A DNA stretch of 51,823 nt, from positions 1-51,823 of IMG/VR virus record IMGVR_UViG_3300043409_001754. One strand, given 5' to 3'. A program made the translations under genes and the position numbers. Below the pieces are notes generated by a model, which had not been told where the DNA came from, made no database searches, and was given only the letters and a program-made list of their open reading frames with translations. Positions 1 through 9,135 of the stretch are shown here, piece by piece. How positions within the stretch are numbered: position 1 is the first letter of the stretch; the number at the start of each line of letters is the position of its first letter. This stretch comes from a virus.

Positions 1-498
1 AATTCTTCATTAGTTGAAGTTAATACCATAAGAAGACAATCATTGGCAAAAGATGTATTGAAAGCAGGTGGTTTTTTGATTCCAGAAAATAAAGAGGAAT
101 TGGAAACAAAGTTACAGATGGCAGAATCTATCATTGAAAAACGTGGTTATAAATATGAGCCAGATAAAGATGGTAATTTTTACCGAGTTTCCGAAGATGG
201 TACAAAGGTTAGAGTGGCAAATAAAAATGTTACTTACGAAGATGATTTATCACCATTGTTTCAAATGTCTTTTGGAAAACCAGTTGCTGATGGAAAAGAT
301 GGTGGTATTGGTAATGGTACTGGTTCAGAAAGTGGAGGAGGACAGACACCTGAATTTGATTGGTCAAAAATTAAATCAAAAGGTTTTGAAATTCCAAAAA
401 GTAAAGAAGAAGCATATAAAGCCCTTGGCAATCCATTGATAGATATTGATGATAAAATTATTGTCAGAGAATACATGGAAGTGGCAGAAAGTAAATAG
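1..498 (+). CDS. scaffold-like head protein, C-terminal part (cut by window start)
   Basis: Reading frame 1 is open from the first base and ends at TAG 496-498. It encodes the last 165 residues of the protein that is complete at 50908-51810, so this is the same gene met again after the circle closes. It has a Gly/Ser-rich linker and an acidic C-terminal tail. Compared with the other copy, the linker lacks two residues and one Gly/Asp differs. It lies just upstream of the major capsid gene, the usual place for a scaffold. The role is inferred from position and composition. Confidence 0.8.
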   Translation, partial: NSSLVEVNTIRRQSLAKDVLKAGGFLIPENKEELETKLQMAESIIEKRGYKYEPDKDGNFYRVSEDGTKVRVANKNVTYEDDLSPLFQMSFGKPVADGKDGGIGNGTGSESGGGQTPEFDWSKIKSKGFEIPKSKEEAYKALGNPLIDIDDKIIVREYMEVAESK

Positions 499-511
499 AA
501 AACAACAACAA
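1..511. repeat. terminal overlap, left copy (matches 51307-51823)
   Basis: These 511 bases match the last 517 bases of the window apart from ten substitutions and one 6-base in-frame indel in the Gly/Ser linker. The overlap shows that the sequence is circular or circularly permuted. The differences are mostly synonymous, so the two ends look like two real alleles rather than base-calling errors. Confidence 0.95.
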
Positions 512-554
512 AAGAGGGTAATGTAATTTTCAATTAAACTTACAAAATACCCAA

Positions 555-1715
555 ATGAATAACCAAATTCTTGACGCATCTAAACTTTTAGGTTTATTAG
601 TTGATGCAAACGTTGCTTGGAGGGATGCGAGAGCAGTCCAGCAAACAAATTTAGTAGCAGTTGCCCCAACATTTAAAGGTATTTGCGATTTGTCAAACGT
701 AACAGTTCCTGACTTTTTCAGAGGAAATGACAAAAGAACCCCAGAAATGACTATTGCATGGATTGAAGCCTGTACTGGAAATCCTCAATATTTTACTGAT
801 ATGTGGGTACGTGGAATCCCTTGTGATTTTGAAGGTTGGACAGTTGGAACGGCAAATCAAAAGATGGAAATTAAGTCTTGGGTTGAAGATAGTTTTTATC
901 TTGAAAATAAGGTTTATGATAACTTGTTCACGAAAGAGCAGTTATTTCAAAAGGCTTATCAAAGATGTATAAAAGGAATAATTGAAAAGGTAAATTCCAT
1001 TTGTACTGCAAAAATGACAAGCTATGCAGGTATCAATAAGTATCAAGATACTAAGCAAATGGGTAAAAATGGAGGTGGTAGCGGTTCAACCGCTTGGAAA
1101 ATCACTGATTTACCTACCATGAATTTAACTGAAAAGGGTTTAGCCTCATACGTTGGATTAGCAAAGCGTAAAAACAAAATGGTAAATCCCTCTTTGTTTG
1201 TTGGAGGTGCTTTGGAGGTATCTGAAAATGTTGATGGTTCACTTGAAAAGTTTAAGTTTGGAGGTTTAGATGTTTACAGTGATTTTGAACATTTCCCAGA
1301 CCAAGGATTGACAAGTGATATGTTCTTAGTTTCGAGAGGTGCAATGGCATTTTTGAATACTTGGAATTATGATACAATCCCAACAGACCCAGTAGGTCCA
1401 GAATATGAAGTTTATTTCTCAACTTCATTGCCAGCAGAGTATCAAGCAAATGGTTTTCCAATTATGGTTGATATTGTCAAAAAGTTTGTTAAAAGAGAAA
1501 TTGCGGTTGGAAAATATGGACAAAAAGGGGTTTCTAATCAATGTGAATGGGTTGAAATTTACAATGTAAGATTAACCTTTGAAGTTCCATTGAATCCATT
1601 AGCTTGTAGTGAAGGACAAACAGGCATAGTTCGTTTAAGGGCAAATGATGCTTTACCAATTTACTTGTCTCCACAGCAGATAGTACAGATGGTCAATGTT
1701 GGCATACAGCCATAG
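555..1715 (+). CDS. major capsid protein (probable)
   Basis: A 386-aa protein directly follows the scaffold-like gene, in a block that runs terminase, portal, minor head protein, scaffold, then this gene. The length suits an HK97-fold major capsid protein. It has no signal peptide or membrane segment. Its C-terminal half contains a segment of the type VGGALEV...LVSRGAMAFL, followed by a beta-rich tail, as often seen in capsid and E-loop/P-domain proteins. A strong terminator follows immediately, which fits a highly expressed late gene with its own transcript end. The call rests mainly on position and length. Confidence 0.7.
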   Translation: MNNQILDASKLLGLLVDANVAWRDARAVQQTNLVAVAPTFKGICDLSNVTVPDFFRGNDKRTPEMTIAWIEACTGNPQYFTDMWVRGIPCDFEGWTVGTANQKMEIKSWVEDSFYLENKVYDNLFTKEQLFQKAYQRCIKGIIEKVNSICTAKMTSYAGINKYQDTKQMGKNGGGSGSTAWKITDLPTMNLTEKGLASYVGLAKRKNKMVNPSLFVGGALEVSENVDGSLEKFKFGGLDVYSDFEHFPDQGLTSDMFLVSRGAMAFLNTWNYDTIPTDPVGPEYEVYFSTSLPAEYQANGFPIMVDIVKKFVKREIAVGKYGQKGVSNQCEWVEIYNVRLTFEVPLNPLACSEGQTGIVRLRANDALPIYLSPQQIVQMVNVGIQP

Positions 1716-1742
1716 TTGTAAATCTATTTAGTTTTAGTATTC

Positions 1743-1775
1743 AAAAACGTAGTAATAATTTACTACGTTTTTTTT
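1743..1775 (+). terminator. intrinsic terminator after the capsid gene
   Basis: A 12-bp perfect stem (1743-1754 with 1761-1772) around an ATAATT loop is followed by a run of T. It separates the capsid transcript from the tail-completion genes. Confidence 0.85.
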
Positions 1776-1777
1776 GC

Positions 1778-1785
1778 TATATTTG
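1778..1785 (+). promoter_or_regulatory. Bacteroidota-type -7 box TATATTTG
   Basis: TATATTTG fits the TAnnTTTG -7 element of Bacteroidota housekeeping promoters exactly. It lies three bases after the capsid terminator and 21 bases before the ATG at 1807. No TTG-like -33 box is clear because the terminator T-tract occupies that position. Confidence 0.5.
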
Positions 1786-1806
1786 TATAATAAAAATCAA
1801 TACTTT

Positions 1807-2994
1807 ATGAAAACTTTTTTTGAATCTCCACAGTTTTTATGTCTTCAAAATTTGGTTGGCATTAGTCAGAAGTCTTGTGATTGTTTGCCAAATGTTCCTA
1901 CTGAAAAATCAGATTTGATTAAAAAGTCAGATACAGGATTATATATTGATGAACATGATGGAGCAGTTGGTTGTTTGTTTTTGGAAAAAGCAAGGTGTTA
2001 TGATGGTGATGTTTGGGATAGACTAATCTTAGCAAGAAAAGAAGCCATTTTACAGATGATAATGGATATATCTGTTCAACTTGATAGTAGATTTTCACCT
2101 ATACCGTCTTACAATCATCATCTTGGAGAACTTGGTTATTCGAGTATATTAAACTTACAATCGGGATTGCAAAAAGTAACTTTCAAAACATCAAATCTTA
2201 TTGGTGCTAAAATGAAATTTACTTCCGTTGGTTTAATAGCTAAATTGCTTGGAGGTATTCAACAAGAAACTGTTAGAATTACTTTCACCAACAAGACAAA
2301 TAATGAAGTTGTTTCAATGTTTGATTTTGATGTTAGAATGAGAACGAGAACATTTGGTACTGAACCAGATGCAACCATGTACGATATGCCAGTAATTACA
2401 ATTGATTGCGATGGTTCAGAATATGAAATAAGCTACAATCTTGATACAAGTAAAATGTTAGTTTATGACAACCTTTGTACTTGTAGGTGCGGAGGAGTTA
2501 GAGGAAGTTTGAGTAAGTATTTTGACATCATTCCAGATGGTAATGCAAAAGGATTGCTATTTAATGTTGAATACTTTTGCGATGAAAGTTATATCCTTTG
2601 TTCTTTGTCAGAGAATTTTCCTAACATAAGATTTATGATTGCGGAGGGTATAAGATGCTTAACAATGTATAAGTTTTTGAACAAATCAAAGGGTTATGCA
2701 GGACATGGGGCTACGATTGAAAATGTGTTAAATCTAAACGCCATTGACGAAACTATGGGGGCTTTTAGCGAAAAGTACAATCAAACGTTACTTGACATAC
2801 AAACAAAATCAATGAGTATGCCTAACTTTGGATGTTTCTCTTGTAACACGAGTAGGAATGTAAGAAAAGAAGCAATTATTGTTTCAGACTTTTACAAAAA
2901 CGCACAATCAAGTATTAATGAAATTTATCAAAGCATAATTTTTGAAAATGACAACTACCCAATACAGGATAGATTTACGGGATTTTATCAATGA
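1807..2994 (+). CDS. virion structural or head-completion protein, function unknown
   Basis: A 395-aa soluble protein of unrecognised family. The ATG at 1807 is preferred over an in-frame TTG at 1774, which would lie inside the terminator T-tract and upstream of the -7 box. Several Cys clusters are visible (CDC near residue 25, CTCRC in the middle, CFSC near the C-terminus). It sits between the capsid gene and gp10-like completion genes, so a connector or head-completion role is likely but unproven. Its 3' end overlaps the next gene by 47 bases. Confidence 0.55.
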   Translation: MKTFFESPQFLCLQNLVGISQKSCDCLPNVPTEKSDLIKKSDTGLYIDEHDGAVGCLFLEKARCYDGDVWDRLILARKEAILQMIMDISVQLDSRFSPIPSYNHHLGELGYSSILNLQSGLQKVTFKTSNLIGAKMKFTSVGLIAKLLGGIQQETVRITFTNKTNNEVVSMFDFDVRMRTRTFGTEPDATMYDMPVITIDCDGSEYEISYNLDTSKMLVYDNLCTCRCGGVRGSLSKYFDIIPDGNAKGLLFNVEYFCDESYILCSLSENFPNIRFMIAEGIRCLTMYKFLNKSKGYAGHGATIENVLNLNAIDETMGAFSEKYNQTLLDIQTKSMSMPNFGCFSCNTSRNVRKEAIIVSDFYKNAQSSINEIYQSIIFENDNYPIQDRFTGFYQ

Positions 2995-3484
2995 CTTACC
3001 TAAAATAGCTGAACAACTTTGTATTCAACAGGCACAAAGTGGATTGACTATTGTAAAAGACCGTTCTACTCGAAACGGTATATTTGTTGATTCTTTGGAT
3101 GGTGATTATGCAGAATATTCAACTAATCAAATATCCACTAAAAAATTTAAAGGCAAGGAAAGAAACTCGAAAGGAGTTCAATTTATAAAATCAAATCCAC
3201 GTGGAACATGGCACGATTTTAGAAAAGCACAAGGTTTACAGTCCGAAAAGGTCAATTTGAGTTATACAAGTAGAATGTGGAGCAGTATGGGCATTGTCAG
3301 AACTGTTAAATTTGTAGGTGGTGTTATGACAGTCATAGGTGTTGCAGACTCAAATGTAGATTTATATTTGCCAAGTTTGGTAAAAAGGTACGGTAACTTC
3401 ATTAACCCAACAGAAGATGAAAAAATTGAACTTCAAAAAGATACAACCATCGAATTATTAACAATCTTAAAAGATAGGTTATGA
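2948..3484 (+). CDS. HK97-gp10-like tail/head completion protein (tentative)
   Basis: A 178-aa protein with an N-terminal helical part (residues 8-35) and a basic middle. Size and position, two genes after the capsid and before the tail chaperones, match HK97 gp10-like tail-completion proteins. No diagnostic motif was found. ATG 2948 is chosen over the TTG two codons upstream. It overlaps the next gene by ATGA (3481-3484), which suggests translational coupling. Confidence 0.45.
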   Translation: MTTTQYRIDLRDFINDLPKIAEQLCIQQAQSGLTIVKDRSTRNGIFVDSLDGDYAEYSTNQISTKKFKGKERNSKGVQFIKSNPRGTWHDFRKAQGLQSEKVNLSYTSRMWSSMGIVRTVKFVGGVMTVIGVADSNVDLYLPSLVKRYGNFINPTEDEKIELQKDTTIELLTILKDRL

Positions 3485-4107
3485 CCAAGGATTTAGCAAA
3501 TATTTTCAAGAACAGTCTTTTAAGCCTTAAAACAGATGGTTTAATAAGTAACTTAGAGGGTTTGGTTAGGTTACACGAGTTTAAGCCATCAGGAGGAGAT
3601 AAAACATTAAAAATAGCCTATCCAGTTGATTGTGAAGAACCAGAAGATTGTGTAGAATGCAAAAGTCTTTACATTTGCGTTCCAGAAAAAACAAAAAAGT
3701 GTTTAGTTTACTTTGAAGGCTATCAGAGCCGTGCAACTTTTCCACTCCAAACATCAACTAAATATGAATCTGTTTTAAGTTTAATTTGTTGGTATAATCT
3801 TGATTTTTTTGAAACATCAGACTTACTTCAAAGCAGATTAATTTCTTTATTTTCTGAAAAGATAAAAAAAACATATAGTGAAGAAAATCCTATAAATTTT
3901 GTTAATCCAGAAATAGTTTCCGTTACAGATTCAGACGCAAGTATTTTTTCTAAGTACAGTTACAATGAATCTAATAGCGGATTTTTGGGATGCAAGTATG
4001 CCACTTTTAGAATTGATTTTAAAATAAACTTTTTATTAAATGAAGACTCGAATTGTATTAACAATATTTTGGCTAACAGCATTGTTAGCGAGTGCGTTTC
4101 TTGCTAA
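3481..4107 (+). CDS. tail-completion region protein, unknown
   Basis: A 208-aa protein with many Cys in the first third (VDCEEPEDCVECKSLYICV) and at the extreme C-terminus (SECVSC). It could be a tail-terminator protein given its place between a gp10-like gene and the tail chaperones, but no family is recognised. Start ATG 3481 is coupled to the previous stop. Its 3' end overlaps the next gene by 68 bases in another frame. Confidence 0.5.
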   Translation: MTKDLANIFKNSLLSLKTDGLISNLEGLVRLHEFKPSGGDKTLKIAYPVDCEEPEDCVECKSLYICVPEKTKKCLVYFEGYQSRATFPLQTSTKYESVLSLICWYNLDFFETSDLLQSRLISLFSEKIKKTYSEENPINFVNPEIVSVTDSDASIFSKYSYNESNSGFLGCKYATFRIDFKINFLLNEDSNCINNILANSIVSECVSC

Positions 4108-4501
4108 TGATTGGCATTTTGCAAAAGAAACAACGCTTGGAAACCTTGCAATTTTGCTTTTTGAAGGATGCAAAGTTAGCATTGTTGCTAACTTTTGGGT
4201 TTTTGTTTTAAGTCAAAATGATATGATTTTTGGATGGATTAGGCGTTTTTTTAGCAATCTTGGAGAAAAGTATTATTTACAAGAAAGCGGAATAAATCAA
4301 GAAAGACTTGCAACGTTCAATGACTTTATGAAGCCTATATTTACTTGCGAGATTTGCGTAGGTTGTAATATAGGTTTTTGGATTTACTTGGTTTTACACC
4401 AAAACGAATTTATCATTTTTGATTTATTTTATCTATTATCAGCAACAACTTTAATAACAGCAATAACAAAAGAGACATGGCAGAAATTGGCAGTAAATTA
4501 G
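4040..4501 (+). CDS. small integral membrane protein, DUF1360-like (tentative)
   Basis: A 153-aa protein with about four hydrophobic segments (near residues 5-23, 47-60, 105-120 and 125-143). The motif FTCEICVGCNIGFW resembles the F(T/S)C..C..FW signature of small phage and bacterial membrane proteins of the DUF1360 type, which recur in Bacteroidota phage tail modules. It overlaps both neighbours (68 and 25 bases). The role is unknown; it is unlikely to be a virion protein and may act at the host inner membrane. Confidence 0.5.
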   Translation: MKTRIVLTIFWLTALLASAFLANDWHFAKETTLGNLAILLFEGCKVSIVANFWVFVLSQNDMIFGWIRRFFSNLGEKYYLQESGINQERLATFNDFMKPIFTCEICVGCNIGFWIYLVLHQNEFIIFDLFYLLSATTLITAITKETWQKLAVN

Positions 4502-5067
4502 CTATTAATCCAAAGGATAATCAATTGATAATTATTCCAGAAGGTTCAGAAAGGTTCTATTCAGAAAAAAGCGGAAAGTGGTATTTTGTTGAGTATAATA
4601 TCAATGAGATTATGCTAAAAAGGTATGAGATTTTAGAAAAATTTTTGCTTGAAATGAATTTTTCTATGACAGCAGAACACCTAACAAGAAACATTTTCAA
4701 CGCAATGAAAATGATAAAGGAAGGTGAATCAAATGATGCTTATGTTATCCTGCACAATATTGCACAAGGAATAACAGACATGAGAACAAAGCACATGGTA
4801 ACAATGTGGGTTTGTTCTGTTTTTATTTATCGTGAAGGTGAGGATATTTCAGATTGGAGCAAACAGATAGCAAATGAAAAAATTGAAGACTGGAAAAGTA
4901 GTTTTAATACAGGTTTTTTTTTGCAGTTGAGAAACAGAATGTTCAAAGAATTAGAAAACACATGGAACACTATTTCCCAAATATTTTCAGAGTTTCCAAC
5001 GAATCCGATAGCGGAGGAGGAGAGGATAATGGAAATAGAAAAGAAATATGGAGAAAGTCAAAGTTAA
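4477..5067 (+). CDS. tail assembly chaperone (gpG-like)
   Basis: A 196-aa soluble helical protein two positions upstream of the tape measure gene, the fixed location of lambda gpG-type chaperones. The downstream frame (4908-5240) stays open through the second half and ends at the tape-measure start, as in the lambda G-GT arrangement. The assignment rests on synteny and the frameshift layout; no sequence motif is claimed. gpG-like proteins bind the tape measure during tail assembly and are absent from finished virions. Confidence 0.65.
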   Translation: MAEIGSKLAINPKDNQLIIIPEGSERFYSEKSGKWYFVEYNINEIMLKRYEILEKFLLEMNFSMTAEHLTRNIFNAMKMIKEGESNDAYVILHNIAQGITDMRTKHMVTMWVCSVFIYREGEDISDWSKQIANEKIEDWKSSFNTGFFLQLRNRMFKELENTWNTISQIFSEFPTNPIAEEERIMEIEKKYGESQS

Positions 5068-5240
5068 GAGTTTTGAACGAGTTAGAACAAAGATGGGCAA
5101 GTACCTATTATTTTATGAGGGAAATTGTAAGCCCTACTGATATGTTTCAAATGACTTGGATTAGATTTTTTCACCTTTACGAAACTCATTCTGAATCAGT
5201 CAGAAGTCAAGTTGAACATTTTGAACGAAATGGAAAATAG
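4908..5240 (+). CDS. gpT-like -1 frameshift extension of the tail chaperone
   Basis: This -1 frame opens right after the stop TAA at 4905-4907 and runs to TAG 5238-5240. It has no good early ATG (first at 4962) and overlaps the gpG-like gene. Slippage on the T-run at 4914-4922 would fuse the first 148 residues of the gpG-like protein to about 106 residues of this frame, giving a product near 254 aa. The tail contains helical text such as MREIVSPTDMFQMTW. The tape-measure ATG (5230) overlaps its end. A separately initiated 92-aa protein from 4962 is the alternative. Confidence 0.65.
   Translation, partial: YRFFFAVEKQNVQRIRKHMEHYFPNIFRVSNESDSGGGEDNGNRKEIWRKSKLRVLNELEQRWASTYYFMREIVSPTDMFQMTWIRFFHLYETHSESVRSQVEHFERNGK
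4914..4922 (+). promoter_or_regulatory. candidate -1 slippery site (T9)
   Basis: In the gpG frame the bases read as T TTT TTT TTG, which allows P- and A-site tRNAs to re-pair after a -1 slip. It lies seven bases downstream of the last stop in the -1 frame, the earliest place where a slip could yield a long fusion. A homopolymer can also hide a sequencing indel. Confidence 0.6.
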
Positions 5241-8200
5241 AATAGAATCAAATTACATCATCAAAATAGATGAGGTATTAAAAAACTTAAAGTTAGTAGA
5301 TGATACACTTGGTGGTGTAGAAGACACAATAAACAAGACTGGCAAAAACCAGTCTTTTAGTGTTTTAGGCAAGCAAGTTGAAAACTACAATCGTGTACTT
5401 TCTAATGGAGAATCAATTTATCGAAAGATTGAAGGAGGAGCAAGGTCTTATAAAGTTGAGGTTGAAAGATTACAAAAAGTTGAAAAAGATTTAATTAAGA
5501 CACAAGCAGAGTTTAAAAATTCAGCAGACTACGACCAAGCCGAAAAGAATCTACAAGCGGTTAGAAAAAGAATGAGCGAATTAAATTCTGAGATTGAAAA
5601 TACAGGGAAAAAACAAGGTGGTGTTTTTTCTAATCTTGGAGGTCTTATAAAAGGGGTTGGTTTAGCTATGGTTGCTTTTTTTACCGTGGACAAATTAGTT
5701 GATTTAGAAGGTCAGATAATCGAAAATACGAAAGCCTATGAAAAGTATTATGCTGTTCTTAAAAATGGTTTTCAAGACGAAAACAAAGCAAGTGAAGCAT
5801 TGGCTTTGATTTATGAGTTTGCGAGTGAGACACCTTTTGCAGTTGATGAAATAACGCAAAGTTTTATTAAATTGAATAATAGGGGCTTTACTCCTACGAA
5901 AGAAGAACTTGTAAAATTGGGAGACATTGCGGCATCACAAGGGAAAAGTTTTGACCAATTGACAGAGGGAATACTTGATGCAATGACAGGGGAATTTGAG
6001 AGATTGAAAGAGTTTGGTATTACTTCAAAAACAATAGGTGATAATGTTACTCTTAGCTTCAAAGGGCAGGAAACGACTGTAAATAAATTCAATCAAGGTG
6101 CTTTAAAAGAAGCAATTTTGGGGTTTGGAGAATTGAAGGGTGTTACAGGTTCTATGAGTGCAGTTAGTCAAACATTAGAGGGCAGAATATCTAATTTGGG
6201 TGATTCTTGGAGTCAATTATTAACCAGTTTAGGTAAATCACAAGGTTTTTTAAGTGGCATTGTTTCAATAACTACCAATTTGATAAATACGCTGAAATTG
6301 TGGGTAGATGTTCCAGTTGAAAAAAAGTTGGCTATGGAAAATGCAGAATTGAACACTTTGGGTCGTTCTTTGATATTAGCCAATAATAATGAAGCAATAA
6401 AGAGCAAACTATTAACAGAAATATCACAAAAATATCCATCATTTTTAGCATTATTGGGAAAAGAATCTGATAACACCTATGCCATAGAAAACGCTTTGAA
6501 ATTAGTAAATGAACAATATAGAATTAAAATTAGGCTTGCAGGTCAAGATGTTTTAGCAAAAAGAAATGCTGAAAAGTTAGCAGATGTTTATGAGAGCCAA
6601 GCAAGTGCTTTGGGGAAAGTTGAGAAGGTTTTGCTAAGTTCTGGAAAATCAGTTGCACAGTTTTCATCACTTACCAAATTAGAACAGTCTAAGATAATTG
6701 ATGATTTGGCTATATCTGCAAGAGACAAAGCATCAAAAAGGCAAACATTTGATTTGTCTTCTGAATTTGGAAAAATAAGAGGAAAGGCTGAGGAAAATAA
6801 GATAAGGTCTGGATTTGACCAGTATTACAAAGAGGTTGAAAAACAAAACAGATTAGAACAAAATGGAATTGATATTCAAACAAAAAAAGTAGATTTGACC
6901 AATCAGGAAGTTGTAGCAAGAAACTCTGCAATTTCAAAAATGAGACAAGAAAATATACAACTTGAAAAAAACTTAATTAGTAAAAAAGATTTTGAAAAGA
7001 TAATATCTTATGAGTATAAGACAAAACAAGAGGAAAAAAAGATTGCAAATTATTTAAAGTTTCAAGCAAACAAAGAAGAGATTGTAACATTCTCTAAGCA
7101 AGGTCAGGAATTACAAAAAGACCCCCCTAAAAACACATCTACATCAAAATCTGACAAGCCAAATTTAAAGGAAACGCAAAGCGAAATTGACAAGTTAATA
7201 GAACAAGAAAAAAAATATCTTGACACTATAAATAAGATGTCATTGGAGTCAAAAAATGTTAGACTTTCATTGTTAGACAAAAACAGTAAAGAGTATATTA
7301 ATGCAAAAAGAGAGTATGATTTAGAGTTGGTTGAACAAGAAAGAATATCGTTTGTCGAACTTTATAAAATACAAGTTGCTAATGAAATTCTTAAAGAAGA
7401 ATTAGCCAAAAGAGGTTCAAAAGTATCAGAGGAGGAAATTAAGATACTAAAAGAAAATGCAGAAAAAAGGGCAGAAATTATTGCAAACGGTAATGGTTCA
7501 AACAGTTTTGATAATTCAAAAGATACAAAATCACAAAGAGGCTTGTTGTCTTTAAAAAAATCTGTTATTGATTTTAATTACGCTAATGACGTAAAGACTT
7601 TTGAGGACAAAACTAACAAGGAACAGTTAGACAGGTTAGAACAACACAATGCTTTGATTGGTGAGGGCTTAGAGAAACAAATCATTACGATTCAAAACAA
7701 GTATAATAAGCTAATTGAGACGTATGAGAAGGACTTGGAACTTGTTAAACGTTTAGAAATTAAAAGAGCGGAGGAAATAGGTAAGGCACGATTCAATTCA
7801 AGTGATAAAGCAATAGATGACAGTAACGCTGTTTCAAAGAAAACGATTGAAGGTAGAGACGTTCCGAAAGGGGTTAGCCAAGTTGAATTTGAAGCAAAAA
7901 ATAAGCGTGATTTATTGGAGTTGGATATTGCTTTTTATGCTGAAAAGTATCGTTTACTAAAAGAGTATTTAGCCTCCTCACAATTTGAACAATCAGACAA
8001 AAATGGTCAAATAAGTAAAGAGGAAAAAGATACTTATCAAACACGGTTAGACAATTATAAAAAAGGATTGCAGGGTGCTAATTCAAGTCTTGATGTTTTT
8101 GTAAAGACAAGTACCGAAACAGGAAAGGTTTACAAGGATAATTGGGACGTTATCGGTGATGTTTTTAAAACGGTTACGGGTAAGGCGTTATCTTTTTCAG

Positions 8201-9135
8201 AAGACAAAGAAGTAGATAAGAAAATAAAGGACAGTATTGATACTACTTTGAATGCCGTTAAAGATGCCTATTCAAATATTTTACAGGCTCAAATTGACAG
8301 TTCAAATGAGCGTATTGCCCAATTGGATTCGGAAATTTCTGAAAGACAAGGCAGAGTAAATCAAGAGTTTGAGAACTACAAAGCAGGGTATGCCAATAAT
8401 TATTTAGAGGAAAAAAAGAGTTTAGACTTAAAGAAAAAAGAGCGTGCTGATGAGTTAGAAAACAAGAAAAAATTACAAAAAGAACAAGCGGTTATTGATA
8501 CATTGACAATAATTAGTACAAATGCCGTGACAGTTGCAACCTTAATAAAAGCGAGTGCAGACGCATTTAGTGCAACTGCACCGATTCCATTTGTTGGCGT
8601 GGCTTATGCTATTGCGGCAGTCGCTACAATTGTGGCAACCATGGCAACTATTTCAGCAAAAGCAAAACAGGCTACTAAATTTAGATACGGAGGTGAAATT
8701 TTTGGCAATCTACACGAAAGCGGAGGGGTTAATCTTTCAAAAACAGGAATTGAGGTTGAGGGAGGAGAGTTTGTTACTCGAAGGGAGCAGGTTAAAAAAC
8801 AACCTACTTTGTTTGAAGCGTTGAATAATGATACTTTTGGCTCAAAATCTTTCAGAGAGCAACACGAAATGTTAAAACCATTTGGCATGAAATTGGCTAA
8901 TGACCGTGAAAGAGTTTTAAAAATTGACATGGTTAATAAAGAAAAGCGAGAAAAGAATCAAGTTGATAATTCAATCATTTCAAGACAATTTACATTGATT
9001 GCAGAAGGTCTTAAATCGGTAGCAGAAAACACTTCAAATATATCTCCATACGATTATATTCAAAGTGGAAATGAAACACTAAAATTCAACAAAAAAGGCA
9101 GGATTGTTGAAATAATCAAAAAGCAAAATGAGTAA
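5230..9135 (+). CDS. tail tape measure protein
   Basis: The largest protein in the window (1301 aa from ATG 5230) directly follows the chaperone pair. It has a coiled-coil N-terminus, a hydrophobic segment around residues 137-157, and a region around 170-336 with the pattern of the phage tape-measure N-terminal domain (ASETPF...FIKLNNRGF...GDIAASQGK...ISNLGDSWSQL). Long Lys/Glu-rich coiled coils fill the middle. A strongly hydrophobic Ala/Val/Ile stretch lies near residues 1087-1147, as expected for a protein that enters the host envelope. ATG 5230 is chosen over an upstream in-frame TTG (5212). It overlaps the next gene by 8 bases. Confidence 0.9.
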   Translation: MENRIESNYIIKIDEVLKNLKLVDDTLGGVEDTINKTGKNQSFSVLGKQVENYNRVLSNGESIYRKIEGGARSYKVEVERLQKVEKDLIKTQAEFKNSADYDQAEKNLQAVRKRMSELNSEIENTGKKQGGVFSNLGGLIKGVGLAMVAFFTVDKLVDLEGQIIENTKAYEKYYAVLKNGFQDENKASEALALIYEFASETPFAVDEITQSFIKLNNRGFTPTKEELVKLGDIAASQGKSFDQLTEGILDAMTGEFERLKEFGITSKTIGDNVTLSFKGQETTVNKFNQGALKEAILGFGELKGVTGSMSAVSQTLEGRISNLGDSWSQLLTSLGKSQGFLSGIVSITTNLINTLKLWVDVPVEKKLAMENAELNTLGRSLILANNNEAIKSKLLTEISQKYPSFLALLGKESDNTYAIENALKLVNEQYRIKIRLAGQDVLAKRNAEKLADVYESQASALGKVEKVLLSSGKSVAQFSSLTKLEQSKIIDDLAISARDKASKRQTFDLSSEFGKIRGKAEENKIRSGFDQYYKEVEKQNRLEQNGIDIQTKKVDLTNQEVVARNSAISKMRQENIQLEKNLISKKDFEKIISYEYKTKQEEKKIANYLKFQANKEEIVTFSKQGQELQKDPPKNTSTSKSDKPNLKETQSEIDKLIEQEKKYLDTINKMSLESKNVRLSLLDKNSKEYINAKREYDLELVEQERISFVELYKIQVANEILKEELAKRGSKVSEEEIKILKENAEKRAEIIANGNGSNSFDNSKDTKSQRGLLSLKKSVIDFNYANDVKTFEDKTNKEQLDRLEQHNALIGEGLEKQIITIQNKYNKLIETYEKDLELVKRLEIKRAEEIGKARFNSSDKAIDDSNAVSKKTIEGRDVPKGVSQVEFEAKNKRDLLELDIAFYAEKYRLLKEYLASSQFEQSDKNGQISKEEKDTYQTRLDNYKKGLQGANSSLDVFVKTSTETGKVYKDNWDVIGDVFKTVTGKALSFSEDKEVDKKIKDSIDTTLNAVKDAYSNILQAQIDSSNERIAQLDSEISERQGRVNQEFENYKAGYANNYLEEKKSLDLKKKERADELENKKKLQKEQAVIDTLTIISTNAVTVATLIKASADAFSATAPIPFVGVAYAIAAVATIVATMATISAKAKQATKFRYGGEIFGNLHESGGVNLSKTGIEVEGGEFVTRREQVKKQPTLFEALNNDTFGSKSFREQHEMLKPFGMKLANDRERVLKIDMVNKEKREKNQVDNSIISRQFTLIAEGLKSVAENTSNISPYDYIQSGNETLKFNKKGRIVEIIKKQNE

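Noticed and set aside
1774-1806. TTG start extending the 395-aa protein
   Set aside because: The codons lie in the terminator T-tract and across the -7 box, so they would probably not be in the mRNA.
8555-8930. Overlapping open frames on both strands in the tape measure 3' part
   Set aside because: They are shadows of the Ala/Val-rich hydrophobic region of the tape measure protein, with low-complexity Gln/Leu-rich translations.
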